From the NCBI RefSeq assembly GCF_000374185.1, contig NZ_KB910518.1, positions 1,730,546 to 1,794,545 of the forward strand: a DNA stretch of 64,000 nt. Direction: 5' to 3'. The notes beneath the pieces are model-generated. The model was not told the origin of the DNA, did no database searches, and worked only from the letters and a program-made list of their open reading frames with translations. The position numbers and the translations under genes are program-made. Positions 34,307 to 43,223 of this stretch are shown piece after piece; the stretch's first letter is position 1; each line of letters begins with the position of its first letter. The stretch comes from Paenibacillus sp. HW567. Lineage in GTDB: Bacteria; Bacillota; Bacilli; Paenibacillales; Paenibacillaceae.

Positions 34307-37168
34307 ATGAAATTTGCCGTGCTTGATTTTGAAACTACAGGAACCCAATCCGTGGGTGAGATCATCCAGGTTGGCCTTGCCATTATAGAAGAAGACCGGT
34401 CTATCTCCAGGGTTTATGGTTCCTATGTCAAGCCAGGAGCGCCGATACCTCCTTTTATTACAGGCCTGACCGGGATAACGGACAGCGATGTGCAGGATGC
34501 GCCGGAGCTGGACGAGATGATGATGGAGCTTGTGCCGCTGCTCGACGATGTCGTGCTGGTAGGTCACAATGTCGCATTTGACTTTCACTTTCTGCAGAGT
34601 GCGCTGGACCGGTGCGGGTATTTGCCGTTTCAGGGCCGGATTTTGGATACCATTGATTTTCTCAAAATTTGTTTTCCATCCTTGACCACATATCAGCTTG
34701 GGGCGGTCAGCGCCCACTTCGGGCTTACCCATGAGCGTCCGCACCAGGCGGACAGTGATGCGCTGGCTACCGCGCTGGTGCTGCTCAGATGTCTGGAGGA
34801 GCTGTACAGCCTGCCTCTCTTGACCATTCAGCGCCTGAATGAGCTGTTCGCGGATGAGGACAGTGATTTGGCCTGGTTTTTTGACGGGCTGCAGCGGGAG
34901 CGGGAAATGGAGACCTTCCAGCCGGAAGGCGACCTTACCCTGTATCGTCAGCTTGCGCTGGCGGTGGGGGACTGGACCGAGCTGGCGCCTCCCCGAGAGG
35001 CAGGAACTGGCAATCCGCTGCAGAATATTACCTTTAAGGAATATATGGAAGAGGTGACCAAGAGGCTCAAGGATACCTTGCCCCAATACGAAAGCCGTGA
35101 AGCCCAGGATATTATGATTGGTGAAGTCATGGCGGCGCTTGAGGGGGACAAGCATCTGCTGATTGAGGCGGGAACCGGCACCGGCAAATCGCTCGGCTAT
35201 CTGCTCCCGGCCATTTATCACAGTGTGCGCACAGACCAAAAGGTAATGGTCAGCACGCATACCATCAACCTTCAAGACCAGCTGCGTGAGCGCGACATCC
35301 CTCTTTTGACGAGTGTCGTGCCGTTCCCGTTTAAGGCGGCGATCTTCAAGGGCAGAGGGCACTATTTGTGTCTGCGCAAGTTTGAACATAAAATTAATAA
35401 AAAGGATTTCACAAGCGCCCGGGAGGAAGTGCTGACGGCGGCCCAAATGATCGTATGGCTGACTCAAACGGAGTCGGGCGACGATGAGGAGCTGAATCTG
35501 AACGGCCGCAATGGCGATTTCTGGGAGACGGTGGCGAGTGACACGGATTCATGTCTCGGGCGTAGCTGCCCGTGGTTCCGCAAATGCTATTATCACAGGG
35601 CCAAGCATGAAGCCGGCATTGCCGATGTCGTTGTAACCAATCACTCGAAGCTGTTCGCGGACGTCAAGGCCGGCCATCAACTGCTTCCAGCCTATGAGCA
35701 TCTCGTCATTGATGAAGCCCATCATCTGGAGGATATTGCCGGCAAGCACTTGGGGATGCAAATGAAATATTTCACTGTTGCCCATACGCTCACGCGTCTG
35801 TATAAGGACAGCAAGAGCGGCCAGCTCCCGGTGCTGCGGCAAATGCTGCAGTCGTCAGGCAGCGAGCAGGCTTCCGAATGGAGCAGTGTGATTGATCGGA
35901 TCTATCCTGATCTGCTTACAGTGAAGGAATCCTGGGACATGCTCAGCGATAAGCTGTTTGGCCTCCTGCCGGAGCGCAGCGATGCCGCAGCGGGCGAAGC
36001 GGGACAACTCGTTACACGTCTTCTGCCGGGCAGCAAACCGGAGGCGTGGGAGGAATTGGCCCAGATTGAGAACACCTTCAATCTCAGTCTCAGCGAAATT
36101 ATCCGTAAAGGCGACAAAATGCTCAGCGAGATGCGTGAGACGGAGAGCCAGTCCACTTCGGACAGTCTGGTAACCGATATCGGCGGATTGTTCAAGGACT
36201 TGGCTTCTATTCGTGAGCAGGTCCGGTTCTTTATGAATTTGAATGACGAGAATAACGTCTACTGGATGGAGGGCAGCAGCAATTACCGTGGTAAATCTCT
36301 GCAGCTTTATGCCGTTCCGGTGGATGTCAGCGCCCAGCTCAAGGAGCTGTTTTTCGATAAAAAGAAAAGCATTGTGCTGACCTCCGCCACTCTCTCTGTA
36401 GATAAATCCTTCCAGTTCATGATTGATAATCTTGGACTTGGCGAATCTGCTGCGGAAGGGCGTCTGATGACTGCCCTGCTTCCCTCGCCGTTCAAGTATC
36501 GGGAGCAGGCGCTGCTGGTCATCCCGCGCGATTTTCCGAGTGTCAAGGGCAGTGTGGGCGATGCCCGTTTTGTCGACAAGCTGGTGCATTCGCTGGCCGA
36601 GGCTGCGGTAGCTACCCGGGGCCGTATGCTGGTGCTGTTCACCTCCTACAAAATGCTGCGCCAGGTGTATGACCCGCTGAAGGAGGCGCTCGCCTCAGAG
36701 GATATCAGTGTACTGGGGCAGGGTGTAGAGGGCGGCAGCCGAAGCAAGCTGATCCGGCGTTTTCAGGACAGCGCCGCTTCTGTGCTGCTGGGGACGAGCA
36801 GCTTTTGGGAAGGCGTGGATATTCCGGGCGAGGCGCTGACCTGTCTGGCTATCGTCAGATTGCCCTTCCAACCGCCAAACCATCCGCTTGCGGAAGCCAA
36901 GGCGGAACTGCTGCAAGCGCAGAAGAAGAATCCTTTTATGAAGCTGTCTGTCCCTCAGGCGGTGATCCGGTTCAAACAGGGCTTTGGACGGCTGGTGCGC
37001 ACTGCGCATGACCGCGGCATCGTAATCGTATATGATACCAGAGTTATTGAATCTTATTATGGAAAGTACTTCCTGTATTCGCTGCCCGGACCCAAGATGG
37101 AGCATATGCTGACTGACCAGATGGTCCCGCGGATTGCCGAATGGCTTGAGGACGGCGGCGTTTCTTGA
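34307..37168 (+). CDS. dinG: ATP-dependent helicase DinG with N-terminal exonuclease domain
   Basis: This 953-residue protein begins with a DEDD 3'-5' exonuclease domain like that of DNA polymerase III epsilon (AVLDFETTGTQSVGEIIQ, VLVGHNVAFDFHFL, HQADSDALATALVL). An XPD/DinG-type superfamily 2 helicase follows, with Walker A EAGTGTGKSLGYLLPAIY, DEAH box LVIDEAHHLEDI and motif VI QGFGRLVRT. The cysteine cluster of Fe-S DinG is present as CLGRSCPWFRKC. Bacillales DinG (YpmA region) shows the same fusion. It likely acts on damage-associated DNA structures. Confidence 0.94.
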   Translation: MKFAVLDFETTGTQSVGEIIQVGLAIIEEDRSISRVYGSYVKPGAPIPPFITGLTGITDSDVQDAPELDEMMMELVPLLDDVVLVGHNVAFDFHFLQSALDRCGYLPFQGRILDTIDFLKICFPSLTTYQLGAVSAHFGLTHERPHQADSDALATALVLLRCLEELYSLPLLTIQRLNELFADEDSDLAWFFDGLQREREMETFQPEGDLTLYRQLALAVGDWTELAPPREAGTGNPLQNITFKEYMEEVTKRLKDTLPQYESREAQDIMIGEVMAALEGDKHLLIEAGTGTGKSLGYLLPAIYHSVRTDQKVMVSTHTINLQDQLRERDIPLLTSVVPFPFKAAIFKGRGHYLCLRKFEHKINKKDFTSAREEVLTAAQMIVWLTQTESGDDEELNLNGRNGDFWETVASDTDSCLGRSCPWFRKCYYHRAKHEAGIADVVVTNHSKLFADVKAGHQLLPAYEHLVIDEAHHLEDIAGKHLGMQMKYFTVAHTLTRLYKDSKSGQLPVLRQMLQSSGSEQASEWSSVIDRIYPDLLTVKESWDMLSDKLFGLLPERSDAAAGEAGQLVTRLLPGSKPEAWEELAQIENTFNLSLSEIIRKGDKMLSEMRETESQSTSDSLVTDIGGLFKDLASIREQVRFFMNLNDENNVYWMEGSSNYRGKSLQLYAVPVDVSAQLKELFFDKKKSIVLTSATLSVDKSFQFMIDNLGLGESAAEGRLMTALLPSPFKYREQALLVIPRDFPSVKGSVGDARFVDKLVHSLAEAAVATRGRMLVLFTSYKMLRQVYDPLKEALASEDISVLGQGVEGGSRSKLIRRFQDSAASVLLGTSSFWEGVDIPGEALTCLAIVRLPFQPPNHPLAEAKAELLQAQKKNPFMKLSVPQAVIRFKQGFGRLVRTAHDRGIVIVYDTRVIESYYGKYFLYSLPGPKMEHMLTDQMVPRIAEWLEDGGVS

Positions 37169-37282
37169 AGGTTCTTGATCCTGCTATTGTTTTTGTCATC
37201 ATATTCGGATTTGCTTGTTAATTCCGTCCTTTAGCAGCCTGCCCAGTATGGGAGGCTAAAGGACGGTCCTATACTTACGAAG

Positions 37283-37436
37283 CGCTAACAAATACTTATG
37301 CGAATGCTTGCGAAGTGAGTTTTGTACGAAGTGTAATCAGGAAGTTAATTGCTAACAAAACTTAAGCGGATGCTTACGAAGTGAGTTTTGTACGAAGTGT
37401 AATCAGGAAGTCAAATGCTAACAAAACTTTGAGGAG
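37283..37436 (+). repeat. Tandem hairpin repeats in the rex leader
   Basis: GCTAACA recurs at 37283, 37351 and 37417 (periods 68 and 66). Each full unit is an imperfect palindrome whose arms are ACAAAACT and AGTTTTGT, with an inner AAGC/GCTT mini-stem. A linker ACGAAGTGTAATCAGGAAGT follows. The third unit is cut off after ACAAAACTT, which abuts the GAGGAGG ribosome site of rex. The free last arm could pair with the preceding AGTTTTGT. The same repeat family lies before proA (48831-49012). Basis: direct reading; function unknown. Confidence 0.8.
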
Positions 37437-37444
37437 GAGAAAAT

Positions 37445-38098
37445 ATGAAATCAGATAAAATATCAGAGGCCGTCGTTCGCAGACTCCCTGTGTACCTGCG
37501 GTTCCTGAACGATCTCCAGAAGCGTGAAATTCCCACCGTCTCTTCTCAGGAGCTGGGGCAGAAGCTCGATCTTAATCCGGCGCAGATCCGCAAGGATTTG
37601 GCCTATTTTGGTGATTTCGGCAGAAAAGGCATCGGTTATGATGTGTCTTATTTGATTGAGAAGATCCGCCATATTCTGAAGCTGGACCAGCAAATCAACG
37701 TGGCGCTTGTGGGAGCCGGTAACCTTGGACACGCTTTATCCAATTACAATGCTTATTTGAAGGACACCATGAAAATCACCGCGGTATTTGATTCCTTTGC
37801 ACCCAAGGTGGGGCAGATGATTAACTCCCTTACCGTACAGCCCATGGAGGAGCTGGGCAGCACGATCCGTGAACAGGGAATCCGTATCGGAATTATCACG
37901 GTGCCTGACAGCGAAGCTCAGAACGTGGCTGACATCCTGATAGACTCAGGCATTGAAGCGATCCTGAATTTTGCACCGGTCATTTTGAAGACCCCGGCCA
38001 ATATTCGCGTTCATGCCGCTGACTTTACAACTGATTTGCAGAGCCTGGCTTATTATTTGCATGATGGAAAGGACGAAGTGGAAGATGAGCAGCAATAA
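37445..38098 (+). CDS. rex: Redox-sensing transcriptional repressor Rex
   Basis: This 217-residue repressor senses the NADH/NAD+ ratio and controls fermentation and respiration genes. The N-terminal winged helix reads SEAVVRRLPVYLRFLNDLQK and QIRKDLAYFGDFGRKGIGYD. A Rossmann domain follows with VALVGAGNLGHALSNY, and the C-terminal swapped helix ends the protein. GAGGAGG precedes the ATG. It overlaps the deaminase gene by 14 nt. The nearby hbd and ackA are typical Rex-type metabolic genes, but no clear Rex operator was found in front of them. Confidence 0.95.
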   Translation: MKSDKISEAVVRRLPVYLRFLNDLQKREIPTVSSQELGQKLDLNPAQIRKDLAYFGDFGRKGIGYDVSYLIEKIRHILKLDQQINVALVGAGNLGHALSNYNAYLKDTMKITAVFDSFAPKVGQMINSLTVQPMEELGSTIREQGIRIGIITVPDSEAQNVADILIDSGIEAILNFAPVILKTPANIRVHAADFTTDLQSLAYYLHDGKDEVEDEQQ

Positions 38099-39386
38099 GA
38101 CAGTTATTATCAACGGACGTTTTCTGGTTCCGGGAACGGCTAAGCCGGTGCTGAGCGGTTATATGACCATAGAAAATGATTTTATCACTTACATAGGGGA
38201 AGAGAAGCCTGCTCTTGAAGCTGATACACACACTATAGACGGCAGCCGTCTGCTGTTCATGCCGGGTCTTGTGAATACACATGGACACACGGCAATGTCG
38301 CTGCTGCGCGGCTATGGGGATGATATGGTTCTTCAGAGCTGGCTGCAGGAAAAAATGTGGCCGATGGAAGAAAAATTCACCGGAGAGGATGTCTACTGGG
38401 GAACCTCCTTGTCTGTGCTGGAGATGCTTAAGGGCGGGACAACCACCTTCCTGGACATGTATGATCATATGGACCGGGTCGCGGAGGTTACGGAGCTGTC
38501 GGGTATCCGTGCTGTGCTGATGCGCGGCGTAATCGGCCTATGCCCGGAAGAGGTGCAGAATCATAAGCTGGCGGAAGCGGTTGAGTTTGCCCGCAATTGG
38601 CACGGCAAGGCTGACGGAAGAATTACGGCGATGATTTCGCCGCATGCGCCTTACACCTGCCCTCCGGACTTTTTCGTAAAATTCGTGCAGGCGGCTCATG
38701 ATCTGGACCTGCCGATGCATACGCATATGTCCGAGACACGGCGCGAGGTCGAACAGAATGCTGCAGATTACGGCCTGCGTCCGGTAGCGCATCTGGAGAA
38801 GCTCGGCATGTTCACACGCCCGTCCCTTGTAGCTCACGGTGTGCATTTGAATGATGAGGAGATCGAGATCCTTGCCCGCTACAACGTCGGTGTATCCCAT
38901 AATCCGGGCAGCAACCTGAAGCTGGCCAGCGGGGTTGCCCGCGTACCGGAGCTGCTGCGTGCAGGTGTTAAGGTCTCACTCGGAACCGATGGGGCAGCAA
39001 GCAACAACAATCTGGATATGTTCGAGGAGATGCGTCTGGCCGCACTAATCCACAAGGGTGTCAGCGGTGATCCGACTGCGGTTCCGGCCCCGGAAGCGCT
39101 CATGATGGCGACAGAATACGGCGCACAGTCCATTTTCCTGAACAATATAGGCCGGCTCGCCCCGGGGATGAAGGCCGACTTCATTGCCGTTGATATTGAT
39201 CAGCCGCATTTGCTTCCGCATTCTGATCTGCTCTCGCATGTTGTGTATTCGGCCAGTGCGAAGGATGTGGCGCATGTCTGGGTGAACGGCAAGCAGGTTG
39301 TGAAGAACGGAGAGTGCCTGACGCTGGACGAGGAACAAATCCGCCGTAAAGCGCAAGAGACCTTTGAAGGGCTCCTGAAACGGTAA
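38085..39386 (+). CDS. mtaD: 5-methylthioadenosine/S-adenosylhomocysteine deaminase
   Basis: This 433-residue amidohydrolase deaminates MTA, SAH or related adenosines. Zinc ligands lie in MPGLVNTHGHTAMSLLRGYG and SPHAPYTC, then MHTHMSETRRE, VAHGVHL, and the catalytic Asp in LGTDGAASNNNLDMFEE. ATG 38085 is the family start (MSSNKTVIING), inside the rex 3' end. The exact substrate preference cannot be decided by sequence alone. Confidence 0.9.
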   Translation: MSSNKTVIINGRFLVPGTAKPVLSGYMTIENDFITYIGEEKPALEADTHTIDGSRLLFMPGLVNTHGHTAMSLLRGYGDDMVLQSWLQEKMWPMEEKFTGEDVYWGTSLSVLEMLKGGTTTFLDMYDHMDRVAEVTELSGIRAVLMRGVIGLCPEEVQNHKLAEAVEFARNWHGKADGRITAMISPHAPYTCPPDFFVKFVQAAHDLDLPMHTHMSETRREVEQNAADYGLRPVAHLEKLGMFTRPSLVAHGVHLNDEEIEILARYNVGVSHNPGSNLKLASGVARVPELLRAGVKVSLGTDGAASNNNLDMFEEMRLAALIHKGVSGDPTAVPAPEALMMATEYGAQSIFLNNIGRLAPGMKADFIAVDIDQPHLLPHSDLLSHVVYSASAKDVAHVWVNGKQVVKNGECLTLDEEQIRRKAQETFEGLLKR

Positions 39387-39428
39387 ATTAGCGCGACTTA
39401 AGCACTTATATGGAGAGGGAGCTGTACT

Positions 39429-39947
39429 TTGAAGAAGAGGAGAAAATGGCTTCTGCTGGGAATATTCCTGTTTCTGCTCCTTCTGTTCGGATTAAGCCAG
39501 TTCTATGCTTACATTATGAAGGACCAGTGGAACGAACGCAGCGCAGCCCAGGATATCGCCAAAGCGAGGGCGGGCTTGACAGAGGTAACCAAGGCCCAAA
39601 AATCGGTCTGGGATGAAAATTCGGTGTATTGGGTGCTGACGGGCAAAAATGAAGCCGGAAAGCAGCTTATGGTCTGGGTCCGGTTTACCGTGGACGGCAA
39701 ACCGGCCGGAGGCAACAACGATGTGTATGCTGAAGAGGTGGACAAAGGAACCTCCGAGAAGCAGATCCGCTCGATTATAGCCTCGGAGCTTCCCGGGAGT
39801 ACGATTAAGCGGCTGCTGCCGGGAGTGTACAACGGGGAATATGCCTGGCAGCTTTTTTATAAGCAAGATGGACGTTATTATTTCAAGTTTTACCGCTTTG
39901 TCGACGGCAATGCGATCGGTGATGGCTACAGCTTGCCGAACAGATAG
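39429..39947 (+). CDS. ypmB: YpmB-like membrane-anchored DUF5590 protein
   Basis: This 172-residue protein has an N-terminal signal anchor (KKRRKWLLLGIFLFLLLLFGL). Its extracytoplasmic domain (VYWVLTGKNEAGKQLMVWV, through LLPGVYNGEYAWQLFYKQDG) matches the PepSY-like DUF5590 layout of YpmB. In B. subtilis ypmB lies between dinG and asnS, as here; aspB, its usual neighbour, is missing. TTG start at 39429 with GGAGAGGGAG upstream. Confidence 0.8.
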   Translation: MKKRRKWLLLGIFLFLLLLFGLSQFYAYIMKDQWNERSAAQDIAKARAGLTEVTKAQKSVWDENSVYWVLTGKNEAGKQLMVWVRFTVDGKPAGGNNDVYAEEVDKGTSEKQIRSIIASELPGSTIKRLLPGVYNGEYAWQLFYKQDGRYYFKFYRFVDGNAIGDGYSLPNR

Positions 39948-39961
39948 AGAGGCGTGAACAT

Positions 39962-40002
39962 ATGAACAGCGGGTGAGACAGTATTCTGTCCGCCCGCTGT
40001 TT
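39962..40002 (+). terminator. Terminator after ypmB
   Basis: AACAGCGGG...GACAG pairs with CTGTC...CCCGCTGTT across a TATT loop with small mismatches, followed by TTTT. Confidence 0.7.
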
Positions 40003-40180
40003 TGCTATATACACGAAAGTCCAGAAATTAGTATCGAAAATTTTAAATATATTCACACTTTTCTGCGAAATCGTATATACACCTGTGATATACTACTTCA
40101 TGTATTCAGACTAGCTTAATAGTATGCAAGATTCGGATTGGCTTGTGACGCGTTATCATACCTTGAGAGGAGGACGTTTC

Positions 40181-40723
40181 TTGAAACTACGTCTAATGCC
40201 TGTACTGCTAACGTCTTTGCTGTCTGCAGCACTTCTGTTTGGCGGCTGGTATGCCTATCGTCAGTTCGCTGTTCAGGAGCCGTTGCAAAAGATTGTGTCA
40301 TCCTATGAGGGAGTGAAGAATTCCCATATTTCGATAGATCGGAGCGAGGTTACTTTGAAGCTTGATCTCAAGCCGGGTACAAAATTGCGTGAGCTGGTGC
40401 AGTATGTATCTACTGAAGGTAAATCGGCTATTGACGGCCGGACCTTGAAGCTTGATGTGGAGCAGCATTCAAACCCCTTGCTGGACGAATATTGGGATCA
40501 AGCGATGTTCTCGGTCGCTGAAGCGATGGAGAGCCATAAATATACTTTGATACCTGCTAAGCTGGATGGACTTAAGGTTCAGTATTCCAAATACAGCGCT
40601 GTGACGGCAACAACCGAAATCGACGACAACAATGTTTATGTCAGCCTGAGCGATGGCAAAGAAAGCAAGTTTATTATTCTGCCACGCATTGCGGCAACGA
40701 TGGGAGTGTGGAATAATGCCTAA
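40181..40723 (+). CDS. Membrane-anchored partner protein of the FtsH-like protease (hypothetical)
   Basis: This protein of about 180 residues has one N-terminal transmembrane segment (LMPVLLTSLLSAALLFGGWYA) and a hydrophilic, probably extracytoplasmic remainder. TTG start at 40181 is chosen from GAGAGGAGG at 40165-40173. The stop overlaps the following AAA+ protease start by 8 nt, so the two proteins are made together, which suggests a substrate adaptor or complex partner. I do not recognise a known domain. Confidence 0.75.
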   Translation: MKLRLMPVLLTSLLSAALLFGGWYAYRQFAVQEPLQKIVSSYEGVKNSHISIDRSEVTLKLDLKPGTKLRELVQYVSTEGKSAIDGRTLKLDVEQHSNPLLDEYWDQAMFSVAEAMESHKYTLIPAKLDGLKVQYSKYSAVTATTEIDDNNVYVSLSDGKESKFIILPRIAATMGVWNNA

Positions 40724-42218
40724 GTTCTGGAAAGAGATCTTGGCCGGATTTGTTCCTGTACTGCTGATTTTTATGGCTTTTATCGGGGTTAATATATTCC
40801 CGGTTATTATCGCGGCAGGTATGGTAGGCGCGCTGCTGCTTATTGCCCATCTGCGCGGCGGAATGACGGTCAGCGCCGGAGGCGACAAGAATCGGAAGAA
40901 GAACGGGCCCGCGAAGCTGACCTTCGAAGAAATCGGCGGACAGGACAATGCGAAGCAGGAGCTGCGTGAAGCGCTGGACTTCCTGATCCGGCATGAAGAA
41001 ATCAGCAAATTCGGTATCCGCCCGCTAAAAGGTATTCTGCTCACAGGCCCTCCCGGGACCGGTAAGACCCTGATGGCCAAAGCAGCGGCCCATTATACCA
41101 ACTCCGTCTTTGTGGCCGCATCAGGCAGTGAATTCGTAGAGATGTACGTTGGTGTCGGTGCCGGACGTATCCGCGATCTGTTCAAGGATGCCCGGGCCCG
41201 CGCACTCAAAGAAAATAAACAAAGCGCCATTATTTTCATAGATGAGATTGACGTCATTGGCGGCAAACGTGAAGGCGGACAGCAGCGCGAATATGATCAG
41301 ACGCTCAATCAGCTTCTGACCGAAATGGATGGGATCTACAACAACGACACTCCGCGTATTCTGCTTGTAGCAGCTACGAACCGTAAGGAAATGCTCGATT
41401 CAGCGCTGCTGCGTCCGGGCCGCTTCGACCGCCACATCCAGGTCGATATGCCGGATAAGAAGGGCCGCAAATCCATTCTCGACCTGCATGCCCAGAACAA
41501 GCCGCTGCATGAAGAAGTGGATCTGGACAAAATTGCTGAAGAGGCTTACGGCTTCTCCGGTGCCCAGCTCGAAAGCGTCATGAACGAAGCCGCCATCTAC
41601 ATGATGCGCGAGAATCTGACGGAAGTGGAGCAGCGTCATCTGTCGATGGCTATCGACAAGGTGATGATGGGTGAGAAGACGGACCGTGAGACCAACCACG
41701 AAGAGAAAAAACGGGTGGCTATCCACGAGCTTGGGCATGCCATTATGGCCGAGCTTCTGCGTCCTGGCAGCGTCAGTCAGGTTACGCTAACGCCGCGCGG
41801 ACAAGCGCTGGGTTATGTGCGGCATAATCCGCAGACTGAGCAGTACCTGTATACCAAAGACTATCTGGAGAATCAGATCATGATTTCTTTAGGCGGAGCT
41901 GTTGCTGAAGAAATGTTCTACGGCGGCAGAAGCACCGGATCTCGCGGAGATTTTGACCAGGCGCTGAATATTGTCGAAACGATGATGAAATCCGGGCTGA
42001 CCTCCCTGGGGATTGCCAATCTGCAAATGGTTACCACAGAGGAATTAATGAAGGAAAACAGCAAAATTTTGGACGATTTGATGCTCCGCACCCATGAGCT
42101 GCTCGGAAAGCAGCGGAATGTATTTGACTACTCCCTTGACATTTTGATGAAGGAGGAAGTTCTGTCCGGAGAACAATTTCGTTGTCAATTTCGTGACAGC
42201 GTCCTTTTACCGGCATAA
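40716..42218 (+). CDS. Small FtsH-like AAA+ membrane metalloprotease
   Basis: This 500-residue protein has two short hydrophobic segments near the N-terminus (residues about 6-43) without the usual extracytoplasmic FtsH loop. The AAA module has Walker A LLTGPPGTGKTLMAK, Walker B AIIFIDEIDVIGG, and second region of homology ATNRKEMLDSALLRPGRFDR. The zinc-protease motif HELGH lies in VAIHELGHAIMAEL. It is shorter than housekeeping FtsH (about 640-700 residues), so it is probably a specialised paralogue. It overlaps the upstream membrane protein gene. Confidence 0.88.
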   Translation: MPKFWKEILAGFVPVLLIFMAFIGVNIFPVIIAAGMVGALLLIAHLRGGMTVSAGGDKNRKKNGPAKLTFEEIGGQDNAKQELREALDFLIRHEEISKFGIRPLKGILLTGPPGTGKTLMAKAAAHYTNSVFVAASGSEFVEMYVGVGAGRIRDLFKDARARALKENKQSAIIFIDEIDVIGGKREGGQQREYDQTLNQLLTEMDGIYNNDTPRILLVAATNRKEMLDSALLRPGRFDRHIQVDMPDKKGRKSILDLHAQNKPLHEEVDLDKIAEEAYGFSGAQLESVMNEAAIYMMRENLTEVEQRHLSMAIDKVMMGEKTDRETNHEEKKRVAIHELGHAIMAELLRPGSVSQVTLTPRGQALGYVRHNPQTEQYLYTKDYLENQIMISLGGAVAEEMFYGGRSTGSRGDFDQALNIVETMMKSGLTSLGIANLQMVTTEELMKENSKILDDLMLRTHELLGKQRNVFDYSLDILMKEEVLSGEQFRCQFRDSVLLPA

Positions 42219-42243
42219 ATATTTATGCCGGTTATTTTTTTTT
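42209..42243 (+). terminator. Terminator overlapping the protease stop codon
   Basis: A perfect 12-bp palindrome, ACCGGCATAAAT (42209-42220) and ATTTATGCCGGT (42221-42232), is followed by a T run. It begins 10 nt before the end of the coding region. A palindrome without a loop will have the inner few bases unpaired. Confidence 0.85.
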
Positions 42244-42350
42244 ACTTTTCAGACATGCTAAGATATTATTATATGTCGGGCTACATATTTTTTACGACAG
42301 AAAAGGTACAATACAAAAGTATAGATACCTGAAAGGATGGAGACTTTTAC

Positions 42351-43223
42351 ATGAATTTTAAGAAAATCGGCGTCATCGGCGGTGGCACAATGGGTCAAGG
42401 TATTGCTGAAATGCTGGCAGCCAAAGGCCTGGATGTTATGCTGGTGGAGAAAACCACTGAAAGACTGGACTACTCTTACGAAATGATCGAGACAAGTCTC
42501 GACAAACAGCTCGAGAAATGGGCAATCACCCAAGCAGAAAAGAAACTGATTCTCAGCCGTATCCAAAAAGTGACACATTTCGCGGAACTAAGCTCCTGCG
42601 ACATGGTCATTGAGACCATTACCGAGGATCTGGAAGCAAAGCAAATGATATTTAATCAGCTCGATCAGGTGTGTCCGAGCCACATTATTCTGGCCAGCAA
42701 CACGTCCACGCTAAGCTTGACGGAGCTTGCCAGCTCTACAATGTACCCGGAACGCGTCATCGGCATGCATTTCATACATCCGGTAGCGAAGGTGAATCTT
42801 GTTGAGATCGTGCGCGGACTGAAAACCTCCGACAGCACTTTTGAAGATACGAAAGCTTTTGTTGATGAAATTGTTGAGAAAAAAGGCGTTTTGATTTACG
42901 AATCCCCGGGGTTTGTAACTTCACGCCTCATTTGCCTGTTCATTAACGAAGCTATGCATTTGCTGCAAGAAGGCGTCGCTTCCCCGGAGGATATCGACGA
43001 TGCGATGCGTATCGGCTACCAGTTCCAGCATGGACCGCTTGAAATGGCTGACCGTTTCGGTCTGGATTCGGTGCTTGCCGCTCTGGAGAATATGTTCCGT
43101 GAATACGGCGAACTGAAATACCGTCCGTCTACCATCCTTAAGAAAATGGTGCGTGCAGGACAACTGGGCATGAAATCGGGCGAAGGCTTCTTCAAGTACG
43201 ACAAGGATGGTGACCGTGTATGA
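42351..43223 (+). CDS. hbd: 3-hydroxybutyryl-CoA dehydrogenase
   Basis: This 290-residue enzyme interconverts acetoacetyl-CoA and 3-hydroxybutyryl-CoA with NAD(P). The nucleotide motif is GVIGGGTMGQGIAEML. Catalytic residues lie in GMHFIHPVAKVNLVEIV (His) and SPGFVTSRLICLFINEAMHL (Asn/Glu context). Length and single-domain form match Clostridium/Bacillus Hbd/MmgB. It ends in an ATGA overlap with ackA, an uncommon pairing that suggests a fermentative acyl-CoA or acetate role. Confidence 0.93.
   Translation: MNFKKIGVIGGGTMGQGIAEMLAAKGLDVMLVEKTTERLDYSYEMIETSLDKQLEKWAITQAEKKLILSRIQKVTHFAELSSCDMVIETITEDLEAKQMIFNQLDQVCPSHIILASNTSTLSLTELASSTMYPERVIGMHFIHPVAKVNLVEIVRGLKTSDSTFEDTKAFVDEIVEKKGVLIYESPGFVTSRLICLFINEAMHLLQEGVASPEDIDDAMRIGYQFQHGPLEMADRFGLDSVLAALENMFREYGELKYRPSTILKKMVRAGQLGMKSGEGFFKYDKDGDRV

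Noticed and set aside
34229-35467. Minus-strand open frame of 412 codons opposite dinG
   Set aside because: Covers the exonuclease and helicase coding part in antisense; no sign of independent selection.
37283-37436. CRISPR array
   Set aside because: Only two and a half units, the spacers are also repeated rather than unique, and there are no cas genes.
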